Source: JAUZQZ01 sp964492105 (lineage in GTDB: Bacteria > Pseudomonadota > Zetaproteobacteria > Mariprofundales > Mariprofundaceae). From it: 48,083 bases of DNA. The DNA is taken from positions 1 through 48,083 of the forward strand of contig CAZBJB010000003.1 of the NCBI GenBank assembly GCA_964492105.1. The letters run 5' to 3'. Shown in pieces: positions 8,350 through 15,878 of this stretch (the first letter of the stretch is position 1; each line of letters starts with the position of its first letter). The notes under the pieces are model-generated. The model saw only the letters and a list, made by a program, of their open reading frames with translations. It had not been told where the DNA came from and searched no databases. The translations under genes and the position numbers were made by a program.

Positions 8350-9440
8350 ATGTCCGGGAGGGTGCACTGACCAACAAGCCCGTACAATGGTGGATCAATC
8401 TGGGGCTGTTCGCAGCTCTGGCAGGTCTGTTCTTGTGGTTGCTAGGTAGCGTGGCCGGGCCATTGATCGTCGCCTGGCTGCTGGCTTACCTGCTTGTGCC
8501 CCCGGTCACATGGCTGAATACGCATGGTATCAGGCGTGACCGGGCGACACTGACGGTATTTTCATGTGGTCTCATTGGGGTCATTGTAGCGGTGATTCTG
8601 CTCGCACCCCCCCTGATTGCCCAGATGGTTCATTTGATCCATGCGTTACCGGATGCAGTACTGCGCCTCAAGGCGCAAGGGGCACCGTGGATTCAGGCAC
8701 ACCTGGGCCTGGGTGTAGCCGATGGAATTGATCGCTGGAGCCTGTGGCTGCGAGAGCAGATCAAAGGGCTGAACCTGGAAGCCGTTTCGCCGTGGGCGCA
8801 TTGGGGTTTGTCGGCTGTATCCGGTGTCTTCGGTGCGGTTCTGGGGCTGTTCAAGATTATTCTGATTCCGCTGTTTGCCTTTTACCTGCTGCACGACTGG
8901 GATAAAATTGGCCGCATGCTGCAAACCCGTCTTCCGCATCAGAGCCGAAAAACAGTGTCGCGCCTGACGGGTGAAATTGACGCCATCATCAGCGCCTTCC
9001 TGCGCGGTCAGTTCACGGTATGTCTTGTGCTGGCGATCTTTTACAGTATGAGCTTGTTTATCGTGGGCATCCCGTTCGCGCTGGCGATTGGTCTGGTGTC
9101 CGGATTGCTCGCATTCATCCCCTATGTGGGGCTGATGACCGGTTTTTGTGCCGCTGCCCTGATGTCCCTGTGGAGTTTCGGCGTAGATCAGCATCTGCTC
9201 GATGTGTTGATTGTGTTTGGTATTGCACATATGTGCGAATCATTCTATCTGACGCCGAAGGTGCTGGGAGATAAACTGGGATTACATCCGCTGATCATTC
9301 TGCTGGCTCTGACCATCGCCGCGGATCGTTTCGGCTTTGCCGGAGTATTGCTGGCCATTCCTGTTACAGCCGCAGGGACGGTTCTGGTTCGGGAAGTGGA
9401 CTCCCGCTACCGCAATGATCAGAACCCCGCTTCCGGCTAA
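8346..9440 (+). CDS. AI-2E / PerM family membrane protein
   Basis: A 364-residue polytopic protein of the AI-2E exporter-like family, with about eight membrane helices in the typical 2+3+3 arrangement and a long cytoplasmic stretch around residues 105-140. Recognisable parts are WLLAYLLVPPVTWLNTHGIR near the start, the central IILIPLFAFYLLHDWDKI, GIPFALAIGLVSGLLAFIPY, and FYLTPKVLGDKLGLHPLIIL near the end. Members are thought to be transporters, some of sodium or signalling molecules; the substrate here is unknown. It starts at a GTG overlapping the upstream stop and shares one base with the next gene. Confidence 0.85.
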   Translation: MNVREGALTNKPVQWWINLGLFAALAGLFLWLLGSVAGPLIVAWLLAYLLVPPVTWLNTHGIRRDRATLTVFSCGLIGVIVAVILLAPPLIAQMVHLIHALPDAVLRLKAQGAPWIQAHLGLGVADGIDRWSLWLREQIKGLNLEAVSPWAHWGLSAVSGVFGAVLGLFKIILIPLFAFYLLHDWDKIGRMLQTRLPHQSRKTVSRLTGEIDAIISAFLRGQFTVCLVLAIFYSMSLFIVGIPFALAIGLVSGLLAFIPYVGLMTGFCAAALMSLWSFGVDQHLLDVLIVFGIAHMCESFYLTPKVLGDKLGLHPLIILLALTIAADRFGFAGVLLAIPVTAAGTVLVREVDSRYRNDQNPASG

Positions 9441-10144
9441 TGCAACAGCAAGTGCTTGGCCTCTGTCTTCCGCCCAGTTACGAATATGGCAACTGGGTGC
9501 GGCACGCCGGGATTGAAACCGCACATAACCGTCTGGCGCTATGGCTGGTGCACGGCGGACGCCTGTGGTTGACATCCGACGCCCCCGCAGGCAAAACCCA
9601 TTTCTTACATGCGCTGGCGAAGGAACATGCCCAAATGGGGCTGGTTACGCCCAGTCCGGAAACCGCACATGCCTTCCTGCAGGTGCAGACATGGCTGAAA
9701 CAGTTGTCGGGCTACGTGTATTGGGTTATTGATATTGCAGCGGGTTCGATGTCGCAGGCCACTGCCATTGCCCTGTTTCATTTGCTGGAACGGGCGCGCG
9801 AAATGAATCGGCATATGATCATTGTATGGCGTAACAACGACTTGACCGGCCTGCCACCGGAACTCGCCAGCCGCCTGGTTGCAATGGAACGTATCGACAT
9901 GTATCCGCCCGAAAATGACCATGACCTTATTACTGTACTGAAGAGCGTGGCGGATGTTCGGCAATGGACAGTGGATGATGCCACCCTGCAATTCATGCTG
10001 ACACATCTGCCGCGTCATCTCCACGACATGATTCATGCATTGAAAGAACTCGAAAACAGATCACTGGCTGAGCGTAAGCGTCTGACGAGGGCATGGGCCA
10101 GCAAACAGATCAAATGTATGCGGGAGCTGAGGAGGCGTAAATAA
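9440..10144 (+). CDS. hda: Hda-like DnaA-related AAA+ protein
   Basis: A 234-residue homologue of the DnaA ATPase core lacking the DNA-binding domain. Hda-type proteins stimulate ATP hydrolysis by DnaA with the beta clamp and so limit re-initiation. The N-terminus MQQQVLGLCLPPSYEYGNWV contains a QxxLxL-type clamp-binding motif. The P-loop is DAPAGKTHFLHAL and the Walker B region reads YWVIDIAAG. PPELASRLVAMERIDMYPP is the sensor/arginine-finger area (SRL). Neighbouring perM and a phosphatidyltransferase are usual. The last codons and stop (AGG AGG CGT AAA TAA) lie inside the terminal repeat of an inserted MITE, so the native C-terminus has been replaced. Confidence 0.85.
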   Translation: MQQQVLGLCLPPSYEYGNWVRHAGIETAHNRLALWLVHGGRLWLTSDAPAGKTHFLHALAKEHAQMGLVTPSPETAHAFLQVQTWLKQLSGYVYWVIDIAAGSMSQATAIALFHLLERAREMNRHMIIVWRNNDLTGLPPELASRLVAMERIDMYPPENDHDLITVLKSVADVRQWTVDDATLQFMLTHLPRHLHDMIHALKELENRSLAERKRLTRAWASKQIKCMRELRRRK

Positions 10145-10351
10145 ATAACACCTAGATCCTGCAAGTGATCGTGCATGCAGGATCCAGGTAACATGGCTTT
10201 TCTCCAGCCAGCCTTCACGCCACTTGGTGCGCTTCTCAATCACAAAAAACTCAATGAGGAACGACCACATTTCGTGTTTTGTTCAATCGCACCACGCCAA
10301 TTTGACGCAAATCCCGGCGTATAAAAGTCCATGTTATCTATTTACGACTCC
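10131..10351. mobile_element. MITE, family B, copy 1
   Basis: A 221-base element with imperfect terminal inverted repeats: GGAGGCGTAAATAAATAACA on the left and ATGTTATCTATTTACGACTCC on the right. The interior is about 85% identical by eye to the copy at 13362-13543, but in opposite orientation. This copy holds an extra 39-base segment with a 13-bp stem (10151-10163 with 10176-10188, one mismatch). It sits exactly between the 3' ends of two convergent genes and contributes codons to hda. No transposase is encoded. Confidence 0.85.
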
Positions 10352-10747
10352 TTAGCCGTTAGGTGGCAGCATGGCCGTGGCCACATGGCGGCCCTCGGCG
10401 GCCAGAATATTGTAGGTACGGGCGGCAGCGCGGGTGTCCATGCATTCAACGCCAATGTGTGCGGCTTCCAGTATATCAAACACGGAAATATTCGGGAATG
10501 ACGTGGTGCGTCCCGTACCGATCAGCAATACTTCAGGGGGAGATTCAAGGATACGAGCAAGGTGTTCCGGTGTCAGGTCGCCGATGCGTTCCGGTCCCCA
10601 TGGTACGGTGACGTGTCCGTGATGAATGAGTAGCCCCGTATCAAAGCGATCATCCCCTATTTGCAGGGAAGTATCATCATAAGCACGAAAGACAGGGATG
10701 CCGTCATCCGGTGTGGGGGTGACATCCCCCGGCAGGGAGCAGGGCAC
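10352..10747 (-). CDS. Mth938-like (DUF498) domain protein
   Basis: A small protein of 131 residues with the Mth938/NDUFAF3-like fold. Motifs seen are the strand region FDTGLLIHHGHVTVPWGP, PEVLLIGTGRTTSF and GVECMDTRAAARTYNILAAE, which match the family's LxxGTG and D-T-x-A-A-x-T-Y-N patterns. The eukaryotic relative NDUFAF3 helps assemble mitochondrial complex I, and bacterial members are commonly found just after secD-secF, as here. The start is a GTG at 10747, five bases beyond the secF stop, so it is probably cotranscribed with secDF. The stop codon abuts MITE B copy 1. The biochemical role in bacteria is unknown to me. Confidence 0.82.
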   Translation of the reverse strand: MPCSLPGDVTPTPDDGIPVFRAYDDTSLQIGDDRFDTGLLIHHGHVTVPWGPERIGDLTPEHLARILESPPEVLLIGTGRTTSFPNISVFDILEAAHIGVECMDTRAAARTYNILAAEGRHVATAMLPPNG

Positions 10748-10752
10748 GCTGG

Positions 10753-11697
10753 TCAGGGTCTAGCCTCTATCTTCTTCGCTTCTTCTTCACCTGATTTGAA
10801 ACGGCCATGCAAGGCCAGCATAATCGGGCTGGCGATATAAATGGAAGAGTAGGTTCCGACGATGATACCGGCCATCAATGCCAATGCGAAACCATGGATG
10901 ACCTCGCCACCCAGGAAAAACAGGGCGGCGACAACCAGTAGCGTGGTCAGCGAGGTCATCAGCGTGCGCGCTAATGTCTGGTTGATGGCCTCATTGGCGA
11001 TGGTATCCTCGTCATCGGGTTTCTTCTTTTTCCGGTTTGCGGCGAGGTTCTCCCGGATACGGTCAAATACGACGATGGTATCATTCAACGAATAGCCGAT
11101 GACTGTCAACAGCGCTGCAACGACGGGCAGGTTGAATTCCTTTCCGGTCAGGACGAAAAGACCCAGTACCATGGTGACATCGTGTAACAGCGCAACATCG
11201 GCGCCAAGGGCAAAGCGCAATTCAAAGCGGAATGTGACGTAGATCAAAATGGCGAACATGGCAATCAACACGGCCATGATGCCATCGTACGCGAGTTCCT
11301 TGCCCACCTGCGGGCCGACGAATTCCACGCGCCGCATTTGTACGCCATCGACACTGAAACGTGTGGTCAGGGCATGCAGGATGCTGGTGCTGATGCTGGA
11401 CGATTTTTCGCCTCGCCTGTTCTGCACGCGGATCAGGATTTCGTTAGGCGTGCCATATTCCTGAATAATGGCTTGTCCGTAACCTGCGGGCTTCAGACTG
11501 TTACGAATGTCGGAGATCGCGGGCGGCTGTTCAAATCTCATTTCGACCAGTGTTCCGCCCGTGAAATCAATACCAAAATTAAGCCCCTTGAAGATGAGCA
11601 GACCAACGGACAGCAGTAACAGGGCACCGGAAACAGTCATGGCAATCTTGCGCTTGCCGATGAAATCAATATGGATGTCAGGACGGATGATTTGCAT
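10753..11697 (-). CDS. secF: Protein translocase subunit SecF
   Basis: RND-family membrane partner of SecD that uses the proton gradient to help preproteins through SecYEG. At 314 residues it is the normal length, with six membrane segments: one near the N-terminus (KIAMTVSGALLLLSVGLLIF), then a periplasmic loop, then five. Signature sequences include GIDFTGGTLVEMRFE, DVALLHDVTMVLGLF, and VIGYSLNDTIVVFDRIREN with the conserved ND...VFDRIRE. It follows secD by ten bases, with GGAAACC just before the ATG. Confidence 0.96.
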   Translation of the reverse strand: MQIIRPDIHIDFIGKRKIAMTVSGALLLLSVGLLIFKGLNFGIDFTGGTLVEMRFEQPPAISDIRNSLKPAGYGQAIIQEYGTPNEILIRVQNRRGEKSSSISTSILHALTTRFSVDGVQMRRVEFVGPQVGKELAYDGIMAVLIAMFAILIYVTFRFELRFALGADVALLHDVTMVLGLFVLTGKEFNLPVVAALLTVIGYSLNDTIVVFDRIRENLAANRKKKKPDDEDTIANEAINQTLARTLMTSLTTLLVVAALFFLGGEVIHGFALALMAGIIVGTYSSIYIASPIMLALHGRFKSGEEEAKKIEARP

Positions 11698-11707
11698 GAT
11701 GGTTTCC

Positions 11708-13288
11708 TTAAATACTCAGCGATTTAACGCGACCGCGTTTTTCCATAAACAGGGAAATAATAGCGCGGGTCACCGTAATGGCCGTGAACATGGAGGCCAG
11801 GATGCCGACGGACAGTGTGACGGCAAAACCTTTCACAGGGCCGCTGCCAAACTGAAACAGCACAATGGCGGCAATCAGTGTGGTGATATTGGCATCCACG
11901 ATGGTGGTAAATGCCTTGTCATAGCCACCGTCAATGGCGGCCAGTGGTGTTTTCCCAAGGCCCAGTTCTTCACGAATACGTTCGAAGATCAGGACATTGG
12001 CGTCGACGGCCATGCCGATGGTCAACACGATGCCAGCCATCCCAGGCAGGGTAAGGGTCGCACCAATCATGCTCATGGCGGCAACGATCAACAGCATGTT
12101 GAACACCAGTGCGAGATTGGCAACCATGCCAAAGGCACGGTAGTACACGGCCATGAAGATAAGCACAAGAATACCGCCAATGATGATGGAATTCATGCCT
12201 TCCCTGATGGAATCCTTACCCAGGCTCGGGCCAACGGAGCGTTCTTCCACAACCTTGACCGGAGCAGGCAGGGCACCGGCGCGTAACACAATGGCCAAAT
12301 CATGCGCTTCAGCCGGTGTAAAACCACCGGTGATTTGTGCCGAACCGCCGGAAATACGCTCACGAATGACAGGCGCTGAATTGACTACGCCTTCCAGAAT
12401 AATGGCGAAGCGATCGCCGATATGGTTCTTGGTCAGTCTGTCAAATCTGCGCGCGCCCTTGCTGTTAAACTTGAGGGTAACCGCATATTCGTTGAAGCGT
12501 GAATCGATGGATACACGCGCATCGGATATTTCCGTCCCCGAGAGTTCGGTGCGCCTTTTGAGTAGATACGGTTGTTTAAAAGGTTTCCCGGCACGCGTGG
12601 TTTCCGGGCCATACATGATGATGTCACCGGGCGGTATCTGGCCCTGGAGCGCCTTGTTCAGATCACCCTTTTCATCGACCAGCTTGAATTCGAGTTGGGC
12701 AGTGCGGCCGATCAGCCTTTTGGCGCGGGCCGTATTAGCATAGCCGGGAATCTGCACCAGAATACGATGGTCACCCTGCTTGACGATGACTGGCTCCGTG
12801 GTACCCAGTGCGTCGATTCGGGTACGTATCACTTCGATGGCCTGATCCACGGCAAATTTTTTGATTTCTTTAGCATTTTTGTCTTTAATCGCAAGCTCAA
12901 AGCGGCCCTTCCCCTTATCCATCAAATGATAATTGGGAAAATTCTTGCTCAGTAATTTTCGGGCGGTATCGGTATTTCCCACTTTTTTAACGACAATACT
13001 GATCGCTTGTCCCCTGGCATCCAGTTTGCGATACCGGATTCTGGCCTTTCGCAGGATCTGACGGACGCTGTCCACGTCTTCTTCCACCGAGCTCTCCACG
13101 GCCTTGTTGACATCCACGTCCAATACCAGGCTCACGCCTCCCTTCAAGTCCAGGCCCAAATTCAGAGGTTTGTCGAACGCCTTCGGCCACCATGATGGCG
13201 GTGTCATAATGTTGGGCAGGCTGATCATGGCCGAAAGGATCAGTACAGCGGTAATCAACCAGAGTTTCCAGCGTGGATAGGCGTGCAT
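11708..13288 (-). CDS. secD: Protein translocase subunit SecD
   Basis: Partner of SecF. The N-terminal membrane segment (WKLWLITAVLILSAMISLP) is followed by LGLDLKGGVSLVLDV, then a large periplasmic region with the P1 head, and then five membrane helices carrying GMAVDANVLIFERIREEL, the D-A-N-V-L-I-F-E-R signature. At 526 residues it is shorter than the E. coli protein (about 615) but similar to many shorter proteobacterial forms. The start ATG is preceded by AAGGATT. In most relatives secD follows yajC closely; here a 182-base MITE separates them, which may weaken cotranscription or create a new 5' leader. Confidence 0.96.
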   Translation of the reverse strand: MHAYPRWKLWLITAVLILSAMISLPNIMTPPSWWPKAFDKPLNLGLDLKGGVSLVLDVDVNKAVESSVEEDVDSVRQILRKARIRYRKLDARGQAISIVVKKVGNTDTARKLLSKNFPNYHLMDKGKGRFELAIKDKNAKEIKKFAVDQAIEVIRTRIDALGTTEPVIVKQGDHRILVQIPGYANTARAKRLIGRTAQLEFKLVDEKGDLNKALQGQIPPGDIIMYGPETTRAGKPFKQPYLLKRRTELSGTEISDARVSIDSRFNEYAVTLKFNSKGARRFDRLTKNHIGDRFAIILEGVVNSAPVIRERISGGSAQITGGFTPAEAHDLAIVLRAGALPAPVKVVEERSVGPSLGKDSIREGMNSIIIGGILVLIFMAVYYRAFGMVANLALVFNMLLIVAAMSMIGATLTLPGMAGIVLTIGMAVDANVLIFERIREELGLGKTPLAAIDGGYDKAFTTIVDANITTLIAAIVLFQFGSGPVKGFAVTLSVGILASMFTAITVTRAIISLFMEKRGRVKSLSI

Positions 13289-13361
13289 GCATAATCCTTC
13301 TTTATAGACGTGAATTTAACCCGGACGCTTCACAAACAGTCAGGGTCAAGTCAGGGTATTA

Positions 13362-13543
13362 TTAGACGTAAATAAATAACATGGACTTTTACACGCCATG
13401 ATTTGCGTCATATTGGCGTGATTCGATTGAACAAAACACGAAATGTAGTTGTTCCACATTGAGTTTTTTTTTGTGATTGAGCAGCGCACCAGGGTGGCGT
13501 GAAGGCTGGCTGGAGAAAAGTTATGTTATTTATTTACGCCTCC
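13362..13543. mobile_element. MITE, family B, copy 2 (inverted relative to copy 1)
   Basis: A 182-base element with terminal inverted repeats TTAGACGTAAATAAATAACA (left) and TGTTATTTATTTACGCCTCC (right). The interior contains GATTGAACAAAACACGAAAT and AAGGCTGGCTGGAGAAAAG, which recur reverse-complemented at 10200-10345. The right terminus encodes the last codons and stop of yajC. Together the two copies bracket Mth938-secF-secD as a 3 kb inverted repeat. Confidence 0.87.
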
Positions 13544-13915
13544 TTCGTCTGCGAGGCCGGTGATCGTGTCACGTTTGATGGTAACGCGCACCTTGTCGGC
13601 AATATCCAGTTTGACGATATCTTCGCCGACGTCACGGACGGTTCCGATCATGCCACCCGCGGTAACGATCTTGTCGCCCTTTTTTAGTTCATCAATCATG
13701 CCGCGATGCGCCTTCATTCGTTTCTGCTGCGGGCGGATGAGTAGAAAATAAAAAATGACAATAATTAAGGCCAGTGGTGCCAGTGAGGCAAGACCGGCCA
13801 CGGACACCCCGCTTGCGGCCAGCGCCTGGCCGGGAACGGTAAGACATGCCAGAAAAGTCATGGTGGCCAGGGTGAAGAAAGAATTCCGATTGGAACGGTT
13901 GAAATTGTAAGTCAT
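13526..13915 (-). CDS. yajC: Preprotein translocase subunit YajC
   Basis: Single-pass inner-membrane protein that associates with SecDF and with AcrB-type pumps. It has 129 residues. After an N-terminal hydrophobic stretch (TFLACLTVPGQALA), which looks like a signal peptide, comes the membrane helix LAPLALIIVIFYFLLIRPQQ, followed by the signature KRMKAHRGMIDELKKGDKIVTAGG and IGTVRDV. The C-terminus LADEGGVNK is encoded by the MITE terminus rather than a native tail. AGGAGATAT precedes the ATG and lies across the end of tgt, so the two are probably coupled. Confidence 0.93.
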   Translation of the reverse strand: MTYNFNRSNRNSFFTLATMTFLACLTVPGQALAASGVSVAGLASLAPLALIIVIFYFLLIRPQQKRMKAHRGMIDELKKGDKIVTAGGMIGTVRDVGEDIVKLDIADKVRVTIKRDTITGLADEGGVNK

Positions 13916-13918
13916 GAT

Positions 13919-15058
13919 TCAAATATCTCCTGATATGTCCTGATTGCCATAATAACAACGCAGAAACCGGGTGCGGAATTCAGGCCATTGCCCCCTTTCG
14001 ATCGAGGTGCGAGCCCGCCGCATGAGCGTGCAATAGTAGTGAAGATTGTGCACTGTGTTCAACCTCGAACTTAAGATTTCCCTGGATATATACAAATGCC
14101 TCAGGTATGCGCGCGAAAAATGCTGACAGGCATAGCAGTTACAGTATTCCATGACAGGATGCGGATCGTCCCGGAAACGTGTCTGTTTGATATGAATGGC
14201 GCCGAAATCAGTAAACAGGGTACCATTACGGGCATTTCGCGTGGGCATGACGCAGTCGAACATGTCAATACCGCGGTCAATGCTTTCAATTAAATCCGCG
14301 GGCGTGCCCACGCCCATCAGGTAATGGGGTTTATCCACGGGCAGACGTGATGCGAGCGTATCGAGCATGCTTAGCCTTTCTTCCCTGGGTTCGCCGACCG
14401 ACAAACCGCCGATGGCAACGCCTTCAAACCCGATGTCCGATAACCGCTGCAATGATTCAAGGCGGAGTTTCGGATACATGCCACCCTGAACGATACCGAA
14501 CAGCGCCTGTTCAGGATTGGGTGACAGGTGTTCGCGGCATTCGCGTGCCCATCGCATGGAACGTTCCATCGAGGATCGTGTTTCATCCTGTGTGGCGGGG
14601 TACGGGGTACATTCATCAAAGGTCATGACGATATCACTGCCCAACTGACGCTGGATCTCCATGCTTTCCCTTGGCCCGAGAAATACTTCGTCACCGTTGA
14701 TATGAGATCGAAAACGCACCCCGTGCGCCTCTATGTTGCATAAATCACCCAGCGACCAGACCTGAAACCCGCCGGAATCGGTAAGGATGGGGCCATGCCA
14801 GGCCATAAAACGGTGCAGACCCCCCATCCGTTCGATGAGGGAAGCGCCGGGGCGCAACATGAGATGATAGGTGTTTCCGAGAATAATTTGTGTGCCGGTT
14901 TCAACAAGATCTCGGGGCGCCATCGCCTTGACCGTGGCCTGCGTACCGACAGGCATGAAGACAGGCGTTTCCACCATGCCATGCGGAAGTTCTAGATGCC
15001 CCCGACGGGCGAAACCGGTGGTATCCCTATGTGATATTTCAAACTGCAAAGCGGACAT
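13919..15058 (-). CDS. tgt: tRNA-guanine transglycosylase
   Basis: Exchanges guanine 34 for preQ1 in tRNAs with GUN anticodons, a step of queuosine formation. Key parts are MVETPVFMPVGTQATVKAM, GNTYHLMLRPG, LTDSGGFQVWSLG with the catalytic Asp, GIVQGGMYPKLR, GGLSVGEPREE, YLMGVGTPADLIESIDRGID with FDCVMPTRNARNG (nucleophile Asp), and the zinc ligands in CNCYACQHFSRAYLRHL. I chose the ATG at 15058 (379 residues) as the family start; 12 more residues are possible upstream. It has no clear Shine-Dalgarno site and overlaps a small upstream frame. The usual upstream partner queA is absent; repeats and IS fragments lie there instead. Confidence 0.95.
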   Translation of the reverse strand: MSALQFEISHRDTTGFARRGHLELPHGMVETPVFMPVGTQATVKAMAPRDLVETGTQIILGNTYHLMLRPGASLIERMGGLHRFMAWHGPILTDSGGFQVWSLGDLCNIEAHGVRFRSHINGDEVFLGPRESMEIQRQLGSDIVMTFDECTPYPATQDETRSSMERSMRWARECREHLSPNPEQALFGIVQGGMYPKLRLESLQRLSDIGFEGVAIGGLSVGEPREERLSMLDTLASRLPVDKPHYLMGVGTPADLIESIDRGIDMFDCVMPTRNARNGTLFTDFGAIHIKQTRFRDDPHPVMEYCNCYACQHFSRAYLRHLYISREILSSRLNTVHNLHYYCTLMRRARTSIERGQWPEFRTRFLRCYYGNQDISGDI

Positions 15059-15194
15059 GGCGACGCAGGCTGCCATGCTTCGAATCAGCTGCAACCATCC
15101 CAGTGTGATTCACTGGATATTCGACATAAAGAGCGTTCCTCAAAACAGCAAAACAGGGCCAGGCTTCGGTATTGTTGTTATATTCCAGCGCCAT
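15039..15194 (-). CDS. Possible 51-residue leader ORF overlapping the tgt start
   Basis: Begins at an ATG with a perfect AGGAGG nine bases upstream and reads MALEYNNNTEAWPCFAV, continuing to a TGA at 15039 that overlaps the first codons of tgt. I recognise no family. The start region is part of a 76-bp tandem duplication; in the second copy the ATG is changed to ACG. It could be a leader that couples translation into tgt, or just the truncated start of a lost gene. Codon evidence is weak. Confidence 0.25.
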   Translation of the reverse strand: MALEYNNNTEAWPCFAVLRNALYVEYPVNHTGMVAADSKHGSLRRHVRFAV

Positions 15195-15293
15195 GACCTG
15201 TTTCCTCCTTTGCCCTCGAAACAGCAAAACAGGGCCAGGCTTCGGTATTGTTGTTATATTCCAGCGCCGTGACCTGTTTCCTCCTTTGCCATC
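15142..15293. repeat. Tandem duplication of 76 bp
   Basis: Units 15142-15217 and 15218-15293 are almost identical (a T/G difference at 15194/15270, plus a few edge bases). Each holds GGCCAGGCTTCGGTATTGTT and, on the minus strand, an AGGAGG ribosome-binding site. The near identity of the copies suggests a recent duplication. It lies just upstream of tgt. Confidence 0.9.
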
Positions 15294-15397
15294 GTGCGCA
15301 AAGCCTTAATCTCTAACTTGTTCAGTCGTTCCCTGTATTCACTCTCTTCTTGTGCCCGTTCCCGAACCCTGCGGACAGGGGTATTACCCTTTTCCAT
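15254..15397 (-). CDS. Possible small basic/charged protein (47 residues)
   Basis: Starts MEKGNTPVRRVRERAQEESE and continues YRERLNKLEIKALRTMAKEE to a TAA inside the tandem duplication. The composition (Glu/Arg-rich, heptad-like Leu) suggests a short coiled coil. No family is recognised. Because its 3' end lies in the duplication, the native end may be lost. It could be a truncated gene rather than a complete one. Confidence 0.3.
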   Translation of the reverse strand: MEKGNTPVRRVRERAQEESEYRERLNKLEIKALRTMAKEETGHGAGI

Positions 15398-15540
15398 AGA
15401 CTTTTGAGCTCAAATCTCACCACAAAACATGGCAGGAAATCTGCTGTTCTGGCTGGCAGACAGTTGTAGATATATTTTCATGAGTTCCTGCGCATTTGAT
15501 GGGTCAATTTTTTTGAGCAAAAGCGGGTCAATTCCTGTGA
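15398..15540. other. Intergenic stretch with short repeats
   Basis: No gene is seen. GGGTCAATT occurs twice (near 15500 and 15527), a pattern like the repeated ends of some insertion sequences, so this could be the end of an element that carried the neighbouring DUF4338 fragment. Confidence 0.3.
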
Positions 15541-15849
15541 GCGCCCAAACGCTTTTTTATTTTATCCTGGATTCAGTCAAAAAACCTGGCTTCAAAGATT
15601 CTGGGCATGATTTCCAGGCAGATAGCCGATGATTGGCAACAACGCTATGGCATCCGACCGGTGCTGATGGAAACATTTGTTGAAACAGATCGTTTTGCCG
15701 GAACATGTTACAGGGCCGCCAACTGGATCTGTGTGGGAAAAACAAAGGGGCGAGGAAAACTCGGACCATCCGGAAAGCAAAGCGTGCCCATAAAAGATCT
15801 TTGGCTATTACCCCTTTGCAGTGAATTTAAACAAATCCTTGCACGCTAA
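15541..15849 (+). pseudogene. C-terminal fragment of a DUF4338 (DruA-like) protein
   Basis: The frame is open from the codon after a TGA at 15538. It reads FFILSWIQSKNLASKILGMI, RQIADDWQQRYGIRPVLMET, FVETDRFAGTCYRAANWICV and ends VPIKDLWLLPL. This matches my memory of the C-terminal part of DUF4338, with its NLAS(H/K)IL, RPVLLETFVE, GTCY(R/K)AANW and GRG motifs. The family includes DruA of the Druantia antiphage system and many proteins carried on transposons. The N-terminal two thirds are missing and no start codon is in place, so this is a remnant, more likely of a mobile element than of a working defence system. Confidence 0.72.
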
Positions 15850-15878
15850 AACTCTGTCCGGCGGCCGAATATTTACAG

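Noticed and set aside
15142..15293. Tandem 76-bp units as a CRISPR-like array
   Set aside because: Only two units with no spacers and no cas genes; a simple duplication explains them.
15541..15849. Complete Druantia defence system
   Set aside because: Only a C-terminal piece of a DUF4338 protein is present; no helicase DruE or other druantia gene is in the window.
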